This document shows, piece after piece, positions 34,964 through 47,249 of a stretch of DNA of 64,000 nt. The DNA comes from Neckera pumila (lineage: Eukaryota; Streptophyta; Bryopsida; Hypnales; Neckeraceae), in NCBI GenBank assembly GCA_963969595.1, contig OZ018408.1, positions 9,793,823 to 9,857,822 on the forward strand, in the 5' to 3' direction. The notes beneath the pieces are model-generated. The model saw only the letters and a program-made list of their open reading frames with translations. It was not told the origin of the DNA and did no database searches. A program made the position numbers and the translations under genes. Position 1 is the first letter of the stretch, and every line of letters begins with the position of its first letter.

Positions 34964-35897
34964 TTAACCCCTAAAGGACCGAGGCCCTTTTCCTGCCAAA
35001 AAACACTCAAAACTGCCATTTCTATGGTGAAAAGTTAAAAAATTTGAAAATGTTTTTTTTTCACATATAATTGTTGGATTTTACACCTAACTAGTATAAG
35101 AGTGTGTGGAAAAAATTTCAGAATTTTTGACCGCACAGATTGCAAGATATCTGTGTTTAAAGTGAAAAAAACAAGTTTTTCAGCACATTGCGGGACTAGA
35201 TTTTTTGACTTTGAACATTTTTAACTTAAAACTTTTGCACTACAAAGTTTTGAGCTTTAAATTTTTGTAGTGGAGAATTGATTTGAGAGTCTAGGAAAAA
35301 AAAAAAGTTCAAAAAAACTTAATTATCATTCTTTAAAAAATTGTTAAATAAAAGTAGATACGAGATAGAAGGAAAATCTAAATATTCATATATTTTGAAT
35401 GGAATTAAAATGCACTAATTCCAATGGTGGGATTGTTCTAACAAGTAAAATAAACCATGGAAAAAAAAAATGAAAAATTTGAAAAATTGCATTTAGAAAT
35501 GCATCCTAGAAGTTATTTTTTTCAAGAAGATGCTCTAATTGTCCAAAAAACAAGAATGTCCATAACTTTCTTATAACAAATCCAAATGAAATGAATCAAA
35601 GCTTTCCAAATAGGCAAAAATATAATATATGAGAAAAAAAATATTAAAAAAAAATTTGAAATTTTTGTCCATTTTTTTTTTGCTGCCCGGGCTGCCCATC
35701 CTCCCCTATTTTGAGCTTATTTGGTCATAACTTTTGTTCCCGGGCACCAATTGTGAAAAAAATTATATTCCCACAAATCTAATCAGATTTTCTATCTACA
35801 AACAAAGTTTCAAAAATCCAAAGAAAATTTCAGCCCGTAGGTACCTGCCCGAAAACGCATTTGTCCCCCGAAGGGACAATGGTCCTTTAGGGGTTAA
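34964..35897 (+). mobile_element. piggyBac-like non-autonomous element, best-preserved copy
   Basis: TTAA (34,964-34,967) then CCCCTAAAGGACC; at the other end GGTCCTTTAGGGG then TTAA (35,894-35,897). The 13-base terminal inverted repeats are perfect and the flanking TTAA is duplicated exactly. The 926-base interior is AT-rich and has no transposase frame. Subterminal blocks (GAGGCCCTTTTCCTGCC on the left, TTTGTCCCCCGAAGGGACAA on the right) are shared with copies at 7.9, 36.7 and 62.8 kb. Confidence 0.75.
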
Positions 35898-36663
35898 TGT
35901 TATATCCACCTCTAAAAAACAATTGTTTTTTAAAGTCAATTCTGATTGGATCTTTTGTGAAATTTTGGCACAAGTTTTGTGATAAATGTCTTTTGTTTAT
36001 GAGATTATTAATTTTTTCTAATTGGATTTTTCAAATAGAAGCTATCCCACTTGAAGACTTTTAGGCAAGGTACGCAATTTTAGATAGCTTTTGCCAAACC
36101 CCCTTTTTTCTTCCCAAATTTGACATCTATATAAGTAACATAATATATGTAGGAGATCCATTAATACCTAGGTCTCTAAATGCATCCTATACCTAAGAAT
36201 GAATGACATATTCCTTGAAAAGTCTAATATTGTCATCAATCAGGTAGGTAGTCTGAAACAAATAATTTGTGGACCTCCTACTTTAGTATGCAATTGCCTA
36301 AAAGGAAAATTGTATACAGTGCAAAAATATCACTCCCAAAAAAATTAAAGTCTATTACTTTGAACAATTTTTTTTGCTAAATTCAAATTCTATAATCTTG
36401 CAATTAATATTATCAAAGCCTCAAAAACAACTACCACATATTCCCATAGTAGTCTGGAGTTTTTTGTATTATTGAACTAATTTTTGTTAGCTTCTTTGCG
36501 CAGTGCACTAAAACTAGAGATGACATTATTTGACATTTCATTTTTGAAATCCACCCCAATCTTTTAAGGATTAAGAATATTTGCACCATTATAAGGTAGA
36601 AGTATATGATTTGTTTCACTCCCATTTCTATCAAGTGTCTATTGAGGAGTCACCAATACAATC
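35898..36663. other. no gene seen
   Basis: AT-rich spacer between two piggyBac-like copies, without exons. Confidence 0.35.
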
Positions 36664-37767
36664 ATAACCCCTAAAGTCCCAAGGCCTTTTTTCCATCAAA
36701 AATCACTTAAAATTGCCAATTTTGATGCAAAGAGCAAAAAACTTAAATTTTTTTTTTTTGCATATATAACCGTAGGGTCTTGTACTAAACTAGTGTCAAA
36801 ATGTGTGAAAGAAATTCTAGAAACTTTGACTACATAGATTTTAAGATATTTACATTTAAGGTGAAGAAAACAAGTGTTTTTGCACCTTGCTTGATTAGAA
36901 TTTTTGGATTTGAACCTTCTTAACTTCAAACTTTTCCTTTACCAATTTTGGATTTTGAATTTTTTATGTTGGAAAATTGAATTGGGAACCCACAAATTAA
37001 AAAAAAAAAATACACTTAATTTTCATTCACTAAAAATTTGTTAAGTAGAAATAGGTTCAAGAGTGAAAGAGAAATAGAACCATTACTACAGTAGAACCTC
37101 CCAAAGTTAATCCTCTCTAAACTAATAAAGTGTTGTCAAGAAGTATTGATTGCCGGTCCCAACTTAACAATATGAACCACATCTGAACATCATGACCCTC
37201 CCTAATGTAATAACCTCTCTAACTTGATGTGTCAAACCGGTCCCAACTCTATTACTTTAGAAAGGTTTTATTGTAGCTCTAAGATGGAATTGAAACATAT
37301 TAATTTCAATAATGAGATTGTTCTAGCAAGAGATCTTAACCTTGTGAAACTTTTTATTTAAGTTGTGAAATTGAGCTCAAAAATGAATCCTATAATTTAT
37401 TTTTTCAGAAAGATGCTCTAATTGCCCAAAAAAAAGATTGTCTATAACTTTCACAGAACAAATCCAAATGGAATGAACCAAAGCTCTACATGTAGACAAA
37501 ATTATAATCTATGAGAAATTAATTTAAGAATATAAGAATTTAAGAATTTGTGGGTGTTTTTCCTACTTGATGAATTGAAATTTGGGCCTTTTGTACAATA
37601 ACTTTTGCCCCTGGGCACAGATGGGTATAAAAATAATATTTACCAAGGTGATGTGTTTTTCTATCTTCACCAAAAAATTTAGAAAATTACAAAAATTATT
37701 GAAACCACATGAGCCTACTAGAAATCCATTTTTTCCCTCGAGGGGACAATGGGCTTGCAAGGGTTAA
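36664..37767 (+). mobile_element. piggyBac-like element interrupted by a pogo-like MITE
   Basis: The left end reads ATAA|CCCCTAAAGTCCCAAGGCC (one change from TTAA) and the right end GGGACAATGGGCTTGCAAGGG|TTAA (37,764-37,767). Inner sequence aligns with the 34,964 copy, for example the blocks around CAAAATTGCCAATTTTGATG and TGCCCCTGGGCACA. Without the nested MITE it is about 910 bases, matching the intact copy. Confidence 0.65.
37089..37273. mobile_element. pogo/Emigrant-like MITE nested in a piggyBac-like copy
   Basis: CAGTAGAACCTCCCAAAG at the left and GGTTTTATTG at the right are inverted ends flanked by TA (37,087-37,088 and 37,274-37,275). It shares CCTCTCTAA and the ACCGGTC block with the copy at 12,843-13,041. 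Confidence 0.7.
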
Positions 37768-38349
37768 ACCATTTGCTTTGAATGGCTTTTACTTTACAAA
37801 TGGTGCTTCATGGTTGTAAACTAACAAGCTTTCATTGAATGGTTTTGGGTCTTTCTCAAGGTGCTTCAAACATGCACTTACAAAACACTTTGAATTTTCT
37901 TCAAGTATTGGCTTTGAAAATTCATCAAAAATACTAAAATTTTCTAGATTTTTTGAATTTTAACAATTTCCATTTATCTATAGGAAAAAATCCCAGCTAA
38001 TTATAATTTTGACTTCATCTATATACATCATCTTCAATGTACCATAATAGATGTTCTACAATAAGGCTTGCAGGATTTGCTTGTTCCGCTTGCCCTCGAA
38101 AGGACCTCCGTTGAGTCTGAAGTAGTGCAACAAGCCTTTTATGGAGGTTGTTTTGCCACCCCACCCCACCAACCCACCCCCCCACCCCATTTATCCCTTG
38201 GGATAACTTAGGAACTTTTTTTTTGCAACTCATGATAAAATTTGCAAATTTTGAGTTCATATTTGCATTCCCTTTGGCATTCCCTTTGGCATTCTGAGTT
38301 CATATTTGCATTTGTCAATTTCTTATTTTTATAAAAAAAAAAATTCTGG
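37768..38349. other. no gene seen
   Basis: AT-rich; a C-rich run (CCACCCCACC type, 38,157-38,190) is the only notable structure. Confidence 0.35.
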
Positions 38350-38431
38350 AAAATTCGACGGACTCTCGAGGAGAGTTTGGGTCCTACATTTTGCAGGGCC
38401 CAAACTCTCCTCGAGAGTCCGTCGGAATTTT
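38350..38431. repeat. long perfect-type hairpin (33-35-bp stem)
   Basis: The arm ending ...GACGGACTCTCGAGGAGAG-TTTGGGTCC (38,350-38,384) pairs with 38,396-38,431 with one indel and one mismatch; the loop is about 11 bases. GACGGACTCTCGA appears a third time near 38,555, before CCGACGGCCG. It is likely the end of a palindromic MITE; a transcript would form a stem of small-RNA-precursor size. Confidence 0.75.
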
Positions 38432-40704
38432 CTGCCATGTAAGCATTTTGCTACCATGTAGGCAGTTTTGAGAGTGATGGACTTTGGATTGTGGCGGGTA
38501 GTGTGAAGGCTCGAGAGGCCAAACTTCGGGGTTTCTGAAATCTAATTGGTGGAAACCGACGGACTCTCGACCGACGGCCGTAGTGTGAAGTGGCCCTAAG
38601 AGTACATTTTAGGCAAGAGTATCCACTGTGCGCTTTTAAGGACTGTGCGATTTTAGGTGTAGTTACCTTATCATACAATTTTGCAGCATCCTTCGCCGTC
38701 GGTTGAAAAGTGTACCGTAACTTAAGGCCTGCCTATTCACACCAAATTTTTTTGGGGTTGTAGCCCAAAGAAACGGAGCCAGGATTTTGATTGCTCAAAT
38801 CCTCAAATCCTCAGTAAAACCAAGATTTAGCCCTAAGGCACTCCGACATCCATAAATGCTAGTGTGCCATGTGCCGTTGCCACAGCCAAAACAAAAGAAA
38901 AAGTCATTTTTTTATTTTTTCATTCATATAAAATTTTTGAAATTCAATAACTTGTGCATAGTAGCTCCAAACGCTACGAAACCAAGCCCGGGCACCCCTC
39001 CTTGCCAAGAGCTTTCCGACAGTACCAAGCACATAGCTAGGGCAAGCACGGTTGGGGAGATCCCAACGTAACAAAGCAAAACAAATAGCCAAACTTAAGG
39101 TATGGATGGACAATGAATAGATAGAGGACTTCCAGGCACTGTTTTGTCCAACTAAGTTCTTATTCATCCAATGCAAACACTTGAATCTAGAAAATACAAC
39201 CTTCCTTAACAACCAAATTTATGAAATTCCAATATATGATATTTCTGTACAAAGATAAAATCAATAATGTGCAAAAACTTAGAAAAAGATTCAAACATTT
39301 AAAGATTAGAGTATCTTCAAATCCTCAACAATGCAAGCCTTTGCACTAGCACTTCATAATTCAAGTTTTGTCTGATCTCCAATTTCAAGGGAACTAATCA
39401 CAATCTCTTTTTGTCTGTTGGTAAGTAGTTAATGGAACAATCATAACATTTAGAATGTCATCTAGAGATATGGTAATTAAATATAAGAATTTTTAGTTTT
39501 AGAAAGTGATTACAACATTAGTACTTGAAATGTAAAGAAGGAATTAATTTACCTTATTATCAGTGTCACAATTCAGCAAAGGTGAATGTACCTATTACCA
39601 TTCATTTAACCTTGTACCATTTGTCAATTTTCTCATATTTGGGGTCTCCAAGAATGAATTTAAAATTAGATAAAATTTGGACATTATAGTCCTTCTAAAA
39701 GGCATACCAAAAATGTATACTTTTTTACAATTGAGAAATTAATGGATTCTTCCGTTGATTTAAAGTGGGCTATTAAAAATTGATGTAATAGATCATTTTA
39801 AATTTTTCCTTATTTTTGAATGACAATGCAAACCTAGAACACTTAAAGGTTAATGAAACATTCTTTTTGTCATACAATAATAGCCCCCTTGCAATCCTAA
39901 TCTTCAATCAAATCAATCAGTGGAGTTGCACAAGAAGAGGTAGAGAGGCTAAAGATAAAAATTTCATTGATGCCTTACAAAATCTTCGACTTCTTTTTCA
40001 CCTTTTAAGAAAGAAGCAACATTGACATTTCAATTCAATACATCCAACCCCAGTATACCCACCCACCCACCCACAAACTTCAAATCTTCAATCAAATTCA
40101 GCATTGGAGTTACAACAGAGACAAAAGATATGAAGGTTGAAAGACGAAAACAATTGCCCAACTCAAACTTGATATCAAACATGATCTGATTGATGAAATA
40201 AAAAAATCCGCTTCCTTTCAGAAGCACAGGCTGATGTGAAGAGGTTATTACTATCAAACAAGCTTTGACACACAATTTGAAAGTAGAGTTCAAAGCCTTT
40301 TTACTTCAAAAACTTATCAGAGTATGCATTTACATTTAAATTTCTATCACCTGCCCTGATAGCTATCCAGAGCAAGTTCATGCTCTCAATGCTAAGCAGT
40401 GTAGGTATTTCATCTCTGTAAAAAAATAAACTATGCACAAGATGAATTCTATAGTCACTCCAACTTTGATGCTACTTAAATTCAATTTCAGTAAAATACA
40501 AATCAATCTGTAATGGATCAATCAGAGTCACAAATTAGTTGGAAACCACGTTATTGGTTTCTCAACATCTGATTGCCTATGATATAAGAAAGGGTTGATG
40601 TCTAAATACCCATTTTAAAAGTCTTTTAAGGAACTGTCTGATAACGTCTATATACTCCACAGGCTGTGGTACTAAAAAAAATGATTTCATTTGGAATTGC
40701 TCCT
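38432..40704. other. no gene seen; 3' flank of the hydrolase gene at the right
   Basis: The block TAAGAGTACATTTTAGGCAAG (38,597-38,672) recurs at 48,084-48,155 and is a dispersed repeat. The rest is AT-rich with no exon chain. The part right of about 40,300 is probably 3' untranslated or flanking sequence of the minus-strand hydrolase gene. Confidence 0.4.
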
Positions 40705-43700
40705 TCATAAACTGAACTTTTCCAGGAAAGGAAGAATCTCTCCAGCTGCAAGCTCTGGCCGGTCATCATGTGGGCAGTGGCCTACATCTGGGAGTATGGT
40801 AACGAAGGCATTGTCACGTTCGGCTGCGACTCTTTTGAAGTATTTTGAGACCTGTCGAGATAGCATACCACATAGATCAGACAAGCATCCCTGGATCACT
40901 TAAACCACCCTAAACCCTAAACCCTGAACCCTAAAACTCTAAACCAAACCACCATGCCAATACCCTCCGAGCTTCAGAGTTCCAGCATACATAAGCCAAT
41001 TTCAACAAAGCTAGTAGATAGTTTGTCACAAACAGACCAACCCTACAATTAGATTGAGAAGCTCTCCGTGTTAAGTTAATAAGCATTAGATCCATATAAT
41101 CCTCGTGCTGAGTTACTGTACTCTAACGCAAATGGCGTTAAATTAATGTTTGTGTAATGTGATTATCATTAGCATTAATTTGATATTCATTGGCTAAAAC
41201 TAAGTTAAACTTAAGTCAACATTAACATGACATTAATTAAAAACTTTATCTTAGTGAAGATCTAAAGTTCTACTGAATTAATATTACCATACTTTCAATA
41301 ACTTGGTCAATCTACTGAGGGATTCTTTCAGATGTTTCTCAATCAATAATTCAGTAAAGAAATTGGAGAGTAGTTTGCATGGAGAAGTAGTACTTACAGG
41401 TCCATTTGCCGGTGTCCAAGGATCCTTTTCACCCCACAGCAACAGTAGAGGTGCATCAATCTTGGGTACCAACACCTCCGGTCGTGGACCTGTGTGCATA
41501 ACCCAATCATGCAAATTAATTAACAAGTAGCACTTGACTACGTCCATGAAGGGACTCAAACAAGCCACTTCTAAATCTAAATCAAATCTAAGTGAACCAG
41601 CCTTGGGCAAAACATACCAGGCTCTCCAGTAAATACTTTCACAAAAACATCCAAGGCTCCTTCATCGGTAGAGGGATGATGCAAAATATCAACCTGCAAA
41701 AGTGCACGGGTCAACTTATTGCTACAGTGATAAAAACACGTCAAGAGCCAAAAGAAAATAATCTCAACAATGAAAGATTTGAATAGCTGCAATTAAAGTA
41801 TTAATCTAAACCTACAGCCTATGCGAGTGCTTGATGGTCCAAACAAAAAAAACAAGAGATTTTTCAAGTGGAAGAGAAAATTAATGTACCAACTGATCAG
41901 TAACAGCTGCTTTATCACGATACGCTTGTTGCTGCAAGATCTGCTTCACATTTTTCTTGCTACGGAACCTGAACGAGCATTGACAAGATAAGCAAGCCAG
42001 GCCAAAGGAGAGTATATTAAAGCCCGAATCAGAATCATGATTTTATCATACAAACTGCCTGAAGGGAAGCAGGGAAAAGATCATTCTTACTTGTTGAACA
42101 AATAGTTGGCTATTTTCGGTTGTTGCAGCAGGTACTCCACTACAACAAAAATGGGTGCAACAAGACGAAGCGCCAACCCATCTTGTGCAAGACCCTTCCT
42201 ATTCATTGCCCCAGCGCAATTTAAAAGAACAACACCCCTGTCACCATAAACACACAAGTATGGATGGTTATGCCTCCAAGCAGTATTATGTCACAGCCTG
42301 GTAGACGACAAATGAGTGAAATTTTACTGAAGTCCAAAAGAAAATTCGAAACATGAAAAGAGCTCCCTCGAATTAGGGCCAAAGTTTGATTATAAATAGA
42401 TTAAATGCTTGTCAAAACAAAATAAGAATTCGTGTCCAGTAACTACGAACCTGAATAAATCACTGCCAGCCTTAGCAGCAGCAGCTAGCACACAGAGCGA
42501 ACCTATTGAATTGCCGAATAACACCGAACCTTCTGGGGTAAATTCCTTCGCAAAATCTGAAGAAAAAGATATGAGAACTTCTCTCCACGGTACAAGCCAT
42601 CTTGCATGATATATAGAAGTTTCCATGTTGCAAAATGAATCAAAGAAAGACCAATATAACAGGATTATCACTAAAATTAGATACGATTTATATAGGAACC
42701 CTATTGATCAATGCGACTATAGGGAGACCTCCCTTCAATTCTGGGAAAATACCTCATTATATTGTTGGCTAAGAGTTCTGGAGCTATCTAATTTTACTCA
42801 AAAAAAGTGTTAAATCTACCCCTCAATATATAAAAAATAACAAAGAAAAGAATGAATTCTCGATACTGTTCATAAACAAGTTGACACTGTACAAGGTTAT
42901 GATGGCGCACCACAAACAAGGTCTGCCCACAGCTCCGGCCCGTACTCTGTGTTTTTAGGTTTGTCTGATGCCCCGAAACCCAACAAATCGATAGCGTACA
43001 CTCGATGATTCTCCGCAAGAAAGGGAATCAAGCGGGCAAAGTGTCCCACATTTCCTCCTAAACGTGGCAAAACAATCAGAATTACATTAGCTCAATGAAA
43101 ATCTTCTCCCTTCATTTATCAAGGTACACGGAACAATCACGTTACACGACGGCGTAAGCAAGTAGTAAGGGCTATGGAATACTAGACTGTAGGAATATAC
43201 AACTCAAAAGATTATTACAAAACTCAACAAGGTCCATAGGGTCATACCAAATCCATGGACTAGAATAAGTGGCTTGCCAGAACCAGACACTGAATAGTTG
43301 ATTTTATTTCCCCTGCAAGTCAACCCCATCAGAAAACTACGTCAGCCACATTACAAAAAGCAAACTCTTCAAAAAAAAGTCTGGTCCATAGACCTCAAAC
43401 TTAACCAACAACAAATTCTATGTCGCAAACAACGAAGAAAACTGCTCAAAAGAAATCAGTTACAAAAGACTGAGACTCCTTTACCGCCATGACCACGAGT
43501 TGGACTTGAAAGGTAATGCCAAGAGAGCCTCGTCCAGAGCCTGTACACTTTGAATCAAGGCAGGCAGTGGCACTCTCTTCTCCACTTCAATCTCCACAGC
43601 CACTGAACCTCCTCTTACACCACCTTCCTGCATTGGACCAATCCATGCACTTCCAACCCCATCTAGATCCTCAATTTGTGACTTCAACCTGCCAAATAAT

Positions 43701-45639
43701 CAGGGACAAGAGAATTGGGAAATAAGTAAAACGGGTAGTCAGGTCATATCATCCGTCGAAACCATAATTACAGAATTAGTGCTCTAATTAAGGCAGAGGA
43801 TACTAAAACTATTAGGGATCTGATCCCATACTAACTCCAGTTATTTACAACAACTCATCTATTCATACTCGGTTGAAGTTAGAAGCAAGTGCCTTGGATA
43901 AATGCCTATGACCACAGAATGGAAATGGCATGTCTACTATTCCTTCACTAGTGGTCTACAATTTCCCACTTTGACATTGCGTAAGAAATTCACACATATT
44001 AATAAAAATTAGATTTCAAGAAAGTTTGACTCTTCAAACCAAAGTGTTCTCTCCAGTGAGCTCTATTGAGGAATCTCCCAATGAAAGCACACTCTTAAAA
44101 ACGTTAAGATGCCTAAAGTGATGCTAATAGTACCCTCTACTTCATCAGAAATCAATTCAATCTGCAATACGTCTAATAGGCTGTTGCACATACCTGAGGA
44201 GATCATTCTCATTGCGGACTCCGCAGACACTGCACCCAAAAGCAGGCAATCGTAAGGAGAATGAGTGCTGGTGTATTTAATGCATTCTCCAAAAATTGTA
44301 AAATCACATCCTGAATTCTAAACAAACACTGAAAAACACTGAATAAAACTCAGACGTACGTAATGGTGACAGTTCGAGTCCCAGTTGAGAAACCGATATC
44401 ATCCGGAGATGATACAATTTTCTGGAGCGCGGAGGCAAGCTCGGCTTCTTTCGACTCATCCGCAGTGCCTGAGCCTGTCGCCAAACCTGGGTTTCCCAGA
44501 CATCAAAAGAAGTCAGCCAAATAATTATGCCTCCAAGTCCTGGGAGAGCATACAGTTGCATCAATTTAAACATTTTAACATACGCAGGAGTGTGATTTTT
44601 TTGGGGGAAGTTCACAGAGCTCTGGAGAGATCACATCAGGGCACAAGAGATAAACTCTCTCGAATTCAAGAATTTTAATGCTATGAATGAATCTCTTATG
44701 CAATTTCAAAGTGGGAAGTGGGAGGTTATAGACCAGAGTTACTGGCACTAAACCACCCAATTCCATTCAAAGATGAGTGGCCATAGACATTTTCACCACT
44801 TGCTAAAAGTCCACCCAAGTGTCTTGAAAGAGATCAGATTCTATTTCAAAACAGGGGTCAGATCGCATCTCTAACAATTTTAGTATCCTCTACCGTCAGT
44901 GAATTCTGATCGAGCTGTGACACATAAAATTCTGCACTGGAAGTCTTTACAAAAATCATCAACAAACACAGATACACACCTGCATAAATAGGACCTGAGC
45001 TTCGACTGCCTCCCTTTGAAACCCTAACGACAGGCACTTTCAGACGCACACCGGCAGCGCTCTTTGCAAATTGTCGGGTGGTAAATTGCACTCTTCGTCT
45101 GGAAAACGCGCTCCCATGACTCGAGCTTCGACCTCGCTGAAACAGATCCACCCCACCCACCCCAATAAAAACATGCGGCGTTAGCTGAAATTCTTTTCTC
45201 GCGATCGGTACTATCCGCAGGTCATAAGGTGAGGACAACTCCAACTATGTCCAACTACCGACCAATTCACAGCAACTTAATTCTTGAAGGACCAAGGATT
45301 CAAGCGTTTTACGATGACCATACTGGGGAAAGGGAAATTTAGAGGGAGAGAAGTCTTGGTAAAAGCCTTTGGTCCAAAAAACTGATTACGAGGAAAAATA
45401 TAACTCTCCATTGAAACTCCATAAACTGCTTATAAAACAAGAGGGCTTCGGGTTTTAGAAGCTTGACTAATACAAGATCCATAATCATTCGGCAAACCCA
45501 CACAAATTGAAAGCGATCACAAGACACGATCGGTGCAACTTCAACTCTTTCGCAGAATTCGATCTAGGCCCACCTGTGCCCGTGCAACTAGCGGCTCGGC
45601 AACACTCGTGAAGAGAGCGCGCTGTGTCGCTACTTCCAT
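40705..45639 (-). CDS. plastid-type alpha/beta hydrolase, 13 exons
   Basis: Exons on the minus strand: 45,639-45,574; 45,136-44,980; 44,486-44,360; 44,229-44,194; 43,688-43,485; 43,312-43,248; 43,057-42,911; 42,556-42,451; 42,237-42,091; 41,968-41,890; 41,693-41,618; 41,489-41,398; 40,851-40,705. All phases agree and give 482 aa. Residues 1-70 are Arg/Ser-rich and poor in acidic residues, like a plastid transit peptide. A middle segment (TVCGVRNENDLLRLKSQIED) precedes the hydrolase core, which starts at WSWRGNKINYSVSG with the oxyanion motif HGFGG (216-220). The triad is visible: Ser284 in GNSIG, Asp426 in WGEKDPW, His459 in DVGHCPHDDRPE. The WRG...HG start and GHCPHDERPE-type end are what I know from chloroplast alpha/beta hydrolases related to pheophytinase-like proteins. 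Substrate is unknown; all catalytic residues are present, so an active enzyme is likely. Confidence 0.9.
40907..40945 (-). promoter_or_regulatory. telomere-like repeat in intron 12 of the hydrolase gene
   Basis: CCCTAAACCCTAAACCCTGA followed by ACCCTAAAACTCTAAACC, about 60 bases upstream of the last acceptor on the transcribed strand. It may be an interstitial telomere repeat left by break repair; a regulatory role is speculative this far downstream. Confidence 0.55.
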
Positions 45640-46636
45640 CGCTGCAATTCTCTCTACAAAGTCGCTCTTTCTGAAGTTTCCTTCAACGATCCAATTATAA
45701 GAAAATCCAAGGTCTCTTCAAGCGCTTTAATGCAAACCCAAATTGCAAAGCCAAAGTGGGAGAGAATTGAGCTGAAACAATTGTGCTGAGACGGGCAAGA
45801 ATGGGCAAGACTAGAGCAAGTTATGACGTGAACAGAACGCGATCGCCCCGCTCTCTGTGTGTAGTTTCAAACCTACTCTAATTTCAAAACTAGTTTGAAT
45901 ATTCAGAGGTCTACATAGAGTAAAGCGACTGATTTTCTGAGATTCTGTAATTTGAGAAAATGGGCACCAATCTGAAAAATGCAAACTGGGCTTTCCCATG
46001 TGAAAAGTGAAGGAAATTGCTGTGCAGGGAGGCCAGGGAGGCGTAAAGGAGGTGGTTTGATGGCAATTAGACAGACGTGGTGAACTCTGAGACTGCCACG
46101 TACGAAGCCATGCCCATAGCTTCAGTTCGTAAAGGGCGGCACTGGACTCCAGGACTGTCATTGGCCTAATTTCCAAGTTGCGGTGCTCATATTTCAATGT
46201 TTTTCTAACAGAGTTTCTGACCACTGATATGTTATTAGCAAGCCAGGGTTATTGTTCTATACTCAATCATGTCGGTGAGGATTAGGATATCCTAATTCTT
46301 CCTTGAATGAATGGTTCGGCTCTACGAAGGTGTTAGTAGCTCTATAGAAAACTGTTGTAGAGTACACTGAACTCCAATTCCCGAATAACTAAACCTTTAC
46401 AACAGGGAGACAGTCGAAAGTAAGTGAAATAATCTTCAAATGGAGTTCACCTGTCACCCGTAGGAGATTATCTGCCCAACATGCCATGCCCATTCGCTCA
46501 GTTCGTTTCAGTCGCCTTAACTTAATTTCCTCAATAGCCATCCAAGTATGCTCGAAGTACTGAATGGAACAACGCGTACGTCTTCAAAAACGCCGATTTG
46601 TTCGTAATTAAACCCCGAGTGACTTCGGTCGTTAAC
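45640..46636. other. upstream region of the hydrolase gene
   Basis: Probable promoter side of the minus-strand hydrolase gene. A 137-codon frame at 45,811-46,224 (-) shows no family signature and no splice logic. Position 46,000-46,120 is somewhat GC-rich. Confidence 0.4.
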
Positions 46637-47103
46637 ACTCGAATTAATTATTTGCACTTGAACTTAGTGTTAACGAAATTGTACCCTCTGCCCGGGAAAC
46701 TCTCGTTCGCCGACAAGAGGTTGCAAACCGCGGAGGCCAGCTCGTAGCAAGTGTACCTGCGCATTCAAATCTTTAATTGGGGGTGATCATCGTCGATCAT
46801 ATAATGATCGAGGCAGTCCAGGCGCTTTTACCGTTTCGCCAGATGGAGGAGCAGGAAGTGAAAGCAAGCGTGTGCCAACGTAGATGACTGAGGTAGTGCA
46901 CCTGGGTCCCTCTCTTTCGGACCGCTTAAAAGCGAACTAATTTCCTCGTGGCAACGCCAGTTAACTGCACCAAAAATGCACTGGAGCGACCGACGAGGAC
47001 CAGTCTAGAAGCCTCCAGATGCGCCTGCTATGGCGGCGGGCGCTTGGGATTTGGCCACAACAGTGGACGGAAGCACGTCCCAGAGAAAATCGAAGGTGGA
47101 CAT
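46637..47103 (-). pseudogene. possible small gene or gene remnant, unrecognised
   Basis: On the minus strand an ATG at 47,103 opens a frame starting MSTFDFLWDVLPSTVVAKSQ that reaches a TAG after 32 codons and then stays open through AVNWRCHEEISSLLSGPKER to a possible donor near 46,902. A possible exon at about 46,887-46,832 continues (VIYVGTRLLSLPAPPSGET), and a last one at 46,763 down to about 46,677 can close the frame. The composition is coding-like and unlike the AT-rich surroundings. I do not recognise the family. The internal stop suggests a relic or a wrong exon model. The antisense frame at 47,030-47,197 (+, 55 codons) is the alternative reading. Confidence 0.3.
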
Positions 47104-47249
47104 GAACGGAAGAATTCTTGAGGAGGGAGCTGGAGGGAGCTCCGCTGTGGCGTGCTGGAGGGGTAACTTAGTTCCTCACTCGTCATGCAGCGACTGAAAC
47201 GGAAGATTCATGTTGAATGGAGTAAGGGAACTGACCATAAATCGTACAG

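Noticed and set aside
45811..46224. 137-codon minus-strand frame upstream of the hydrolase gene
   Set aside because: No recognisable motif, no splice logic, and it is not needed for the hydrolase reading frame.
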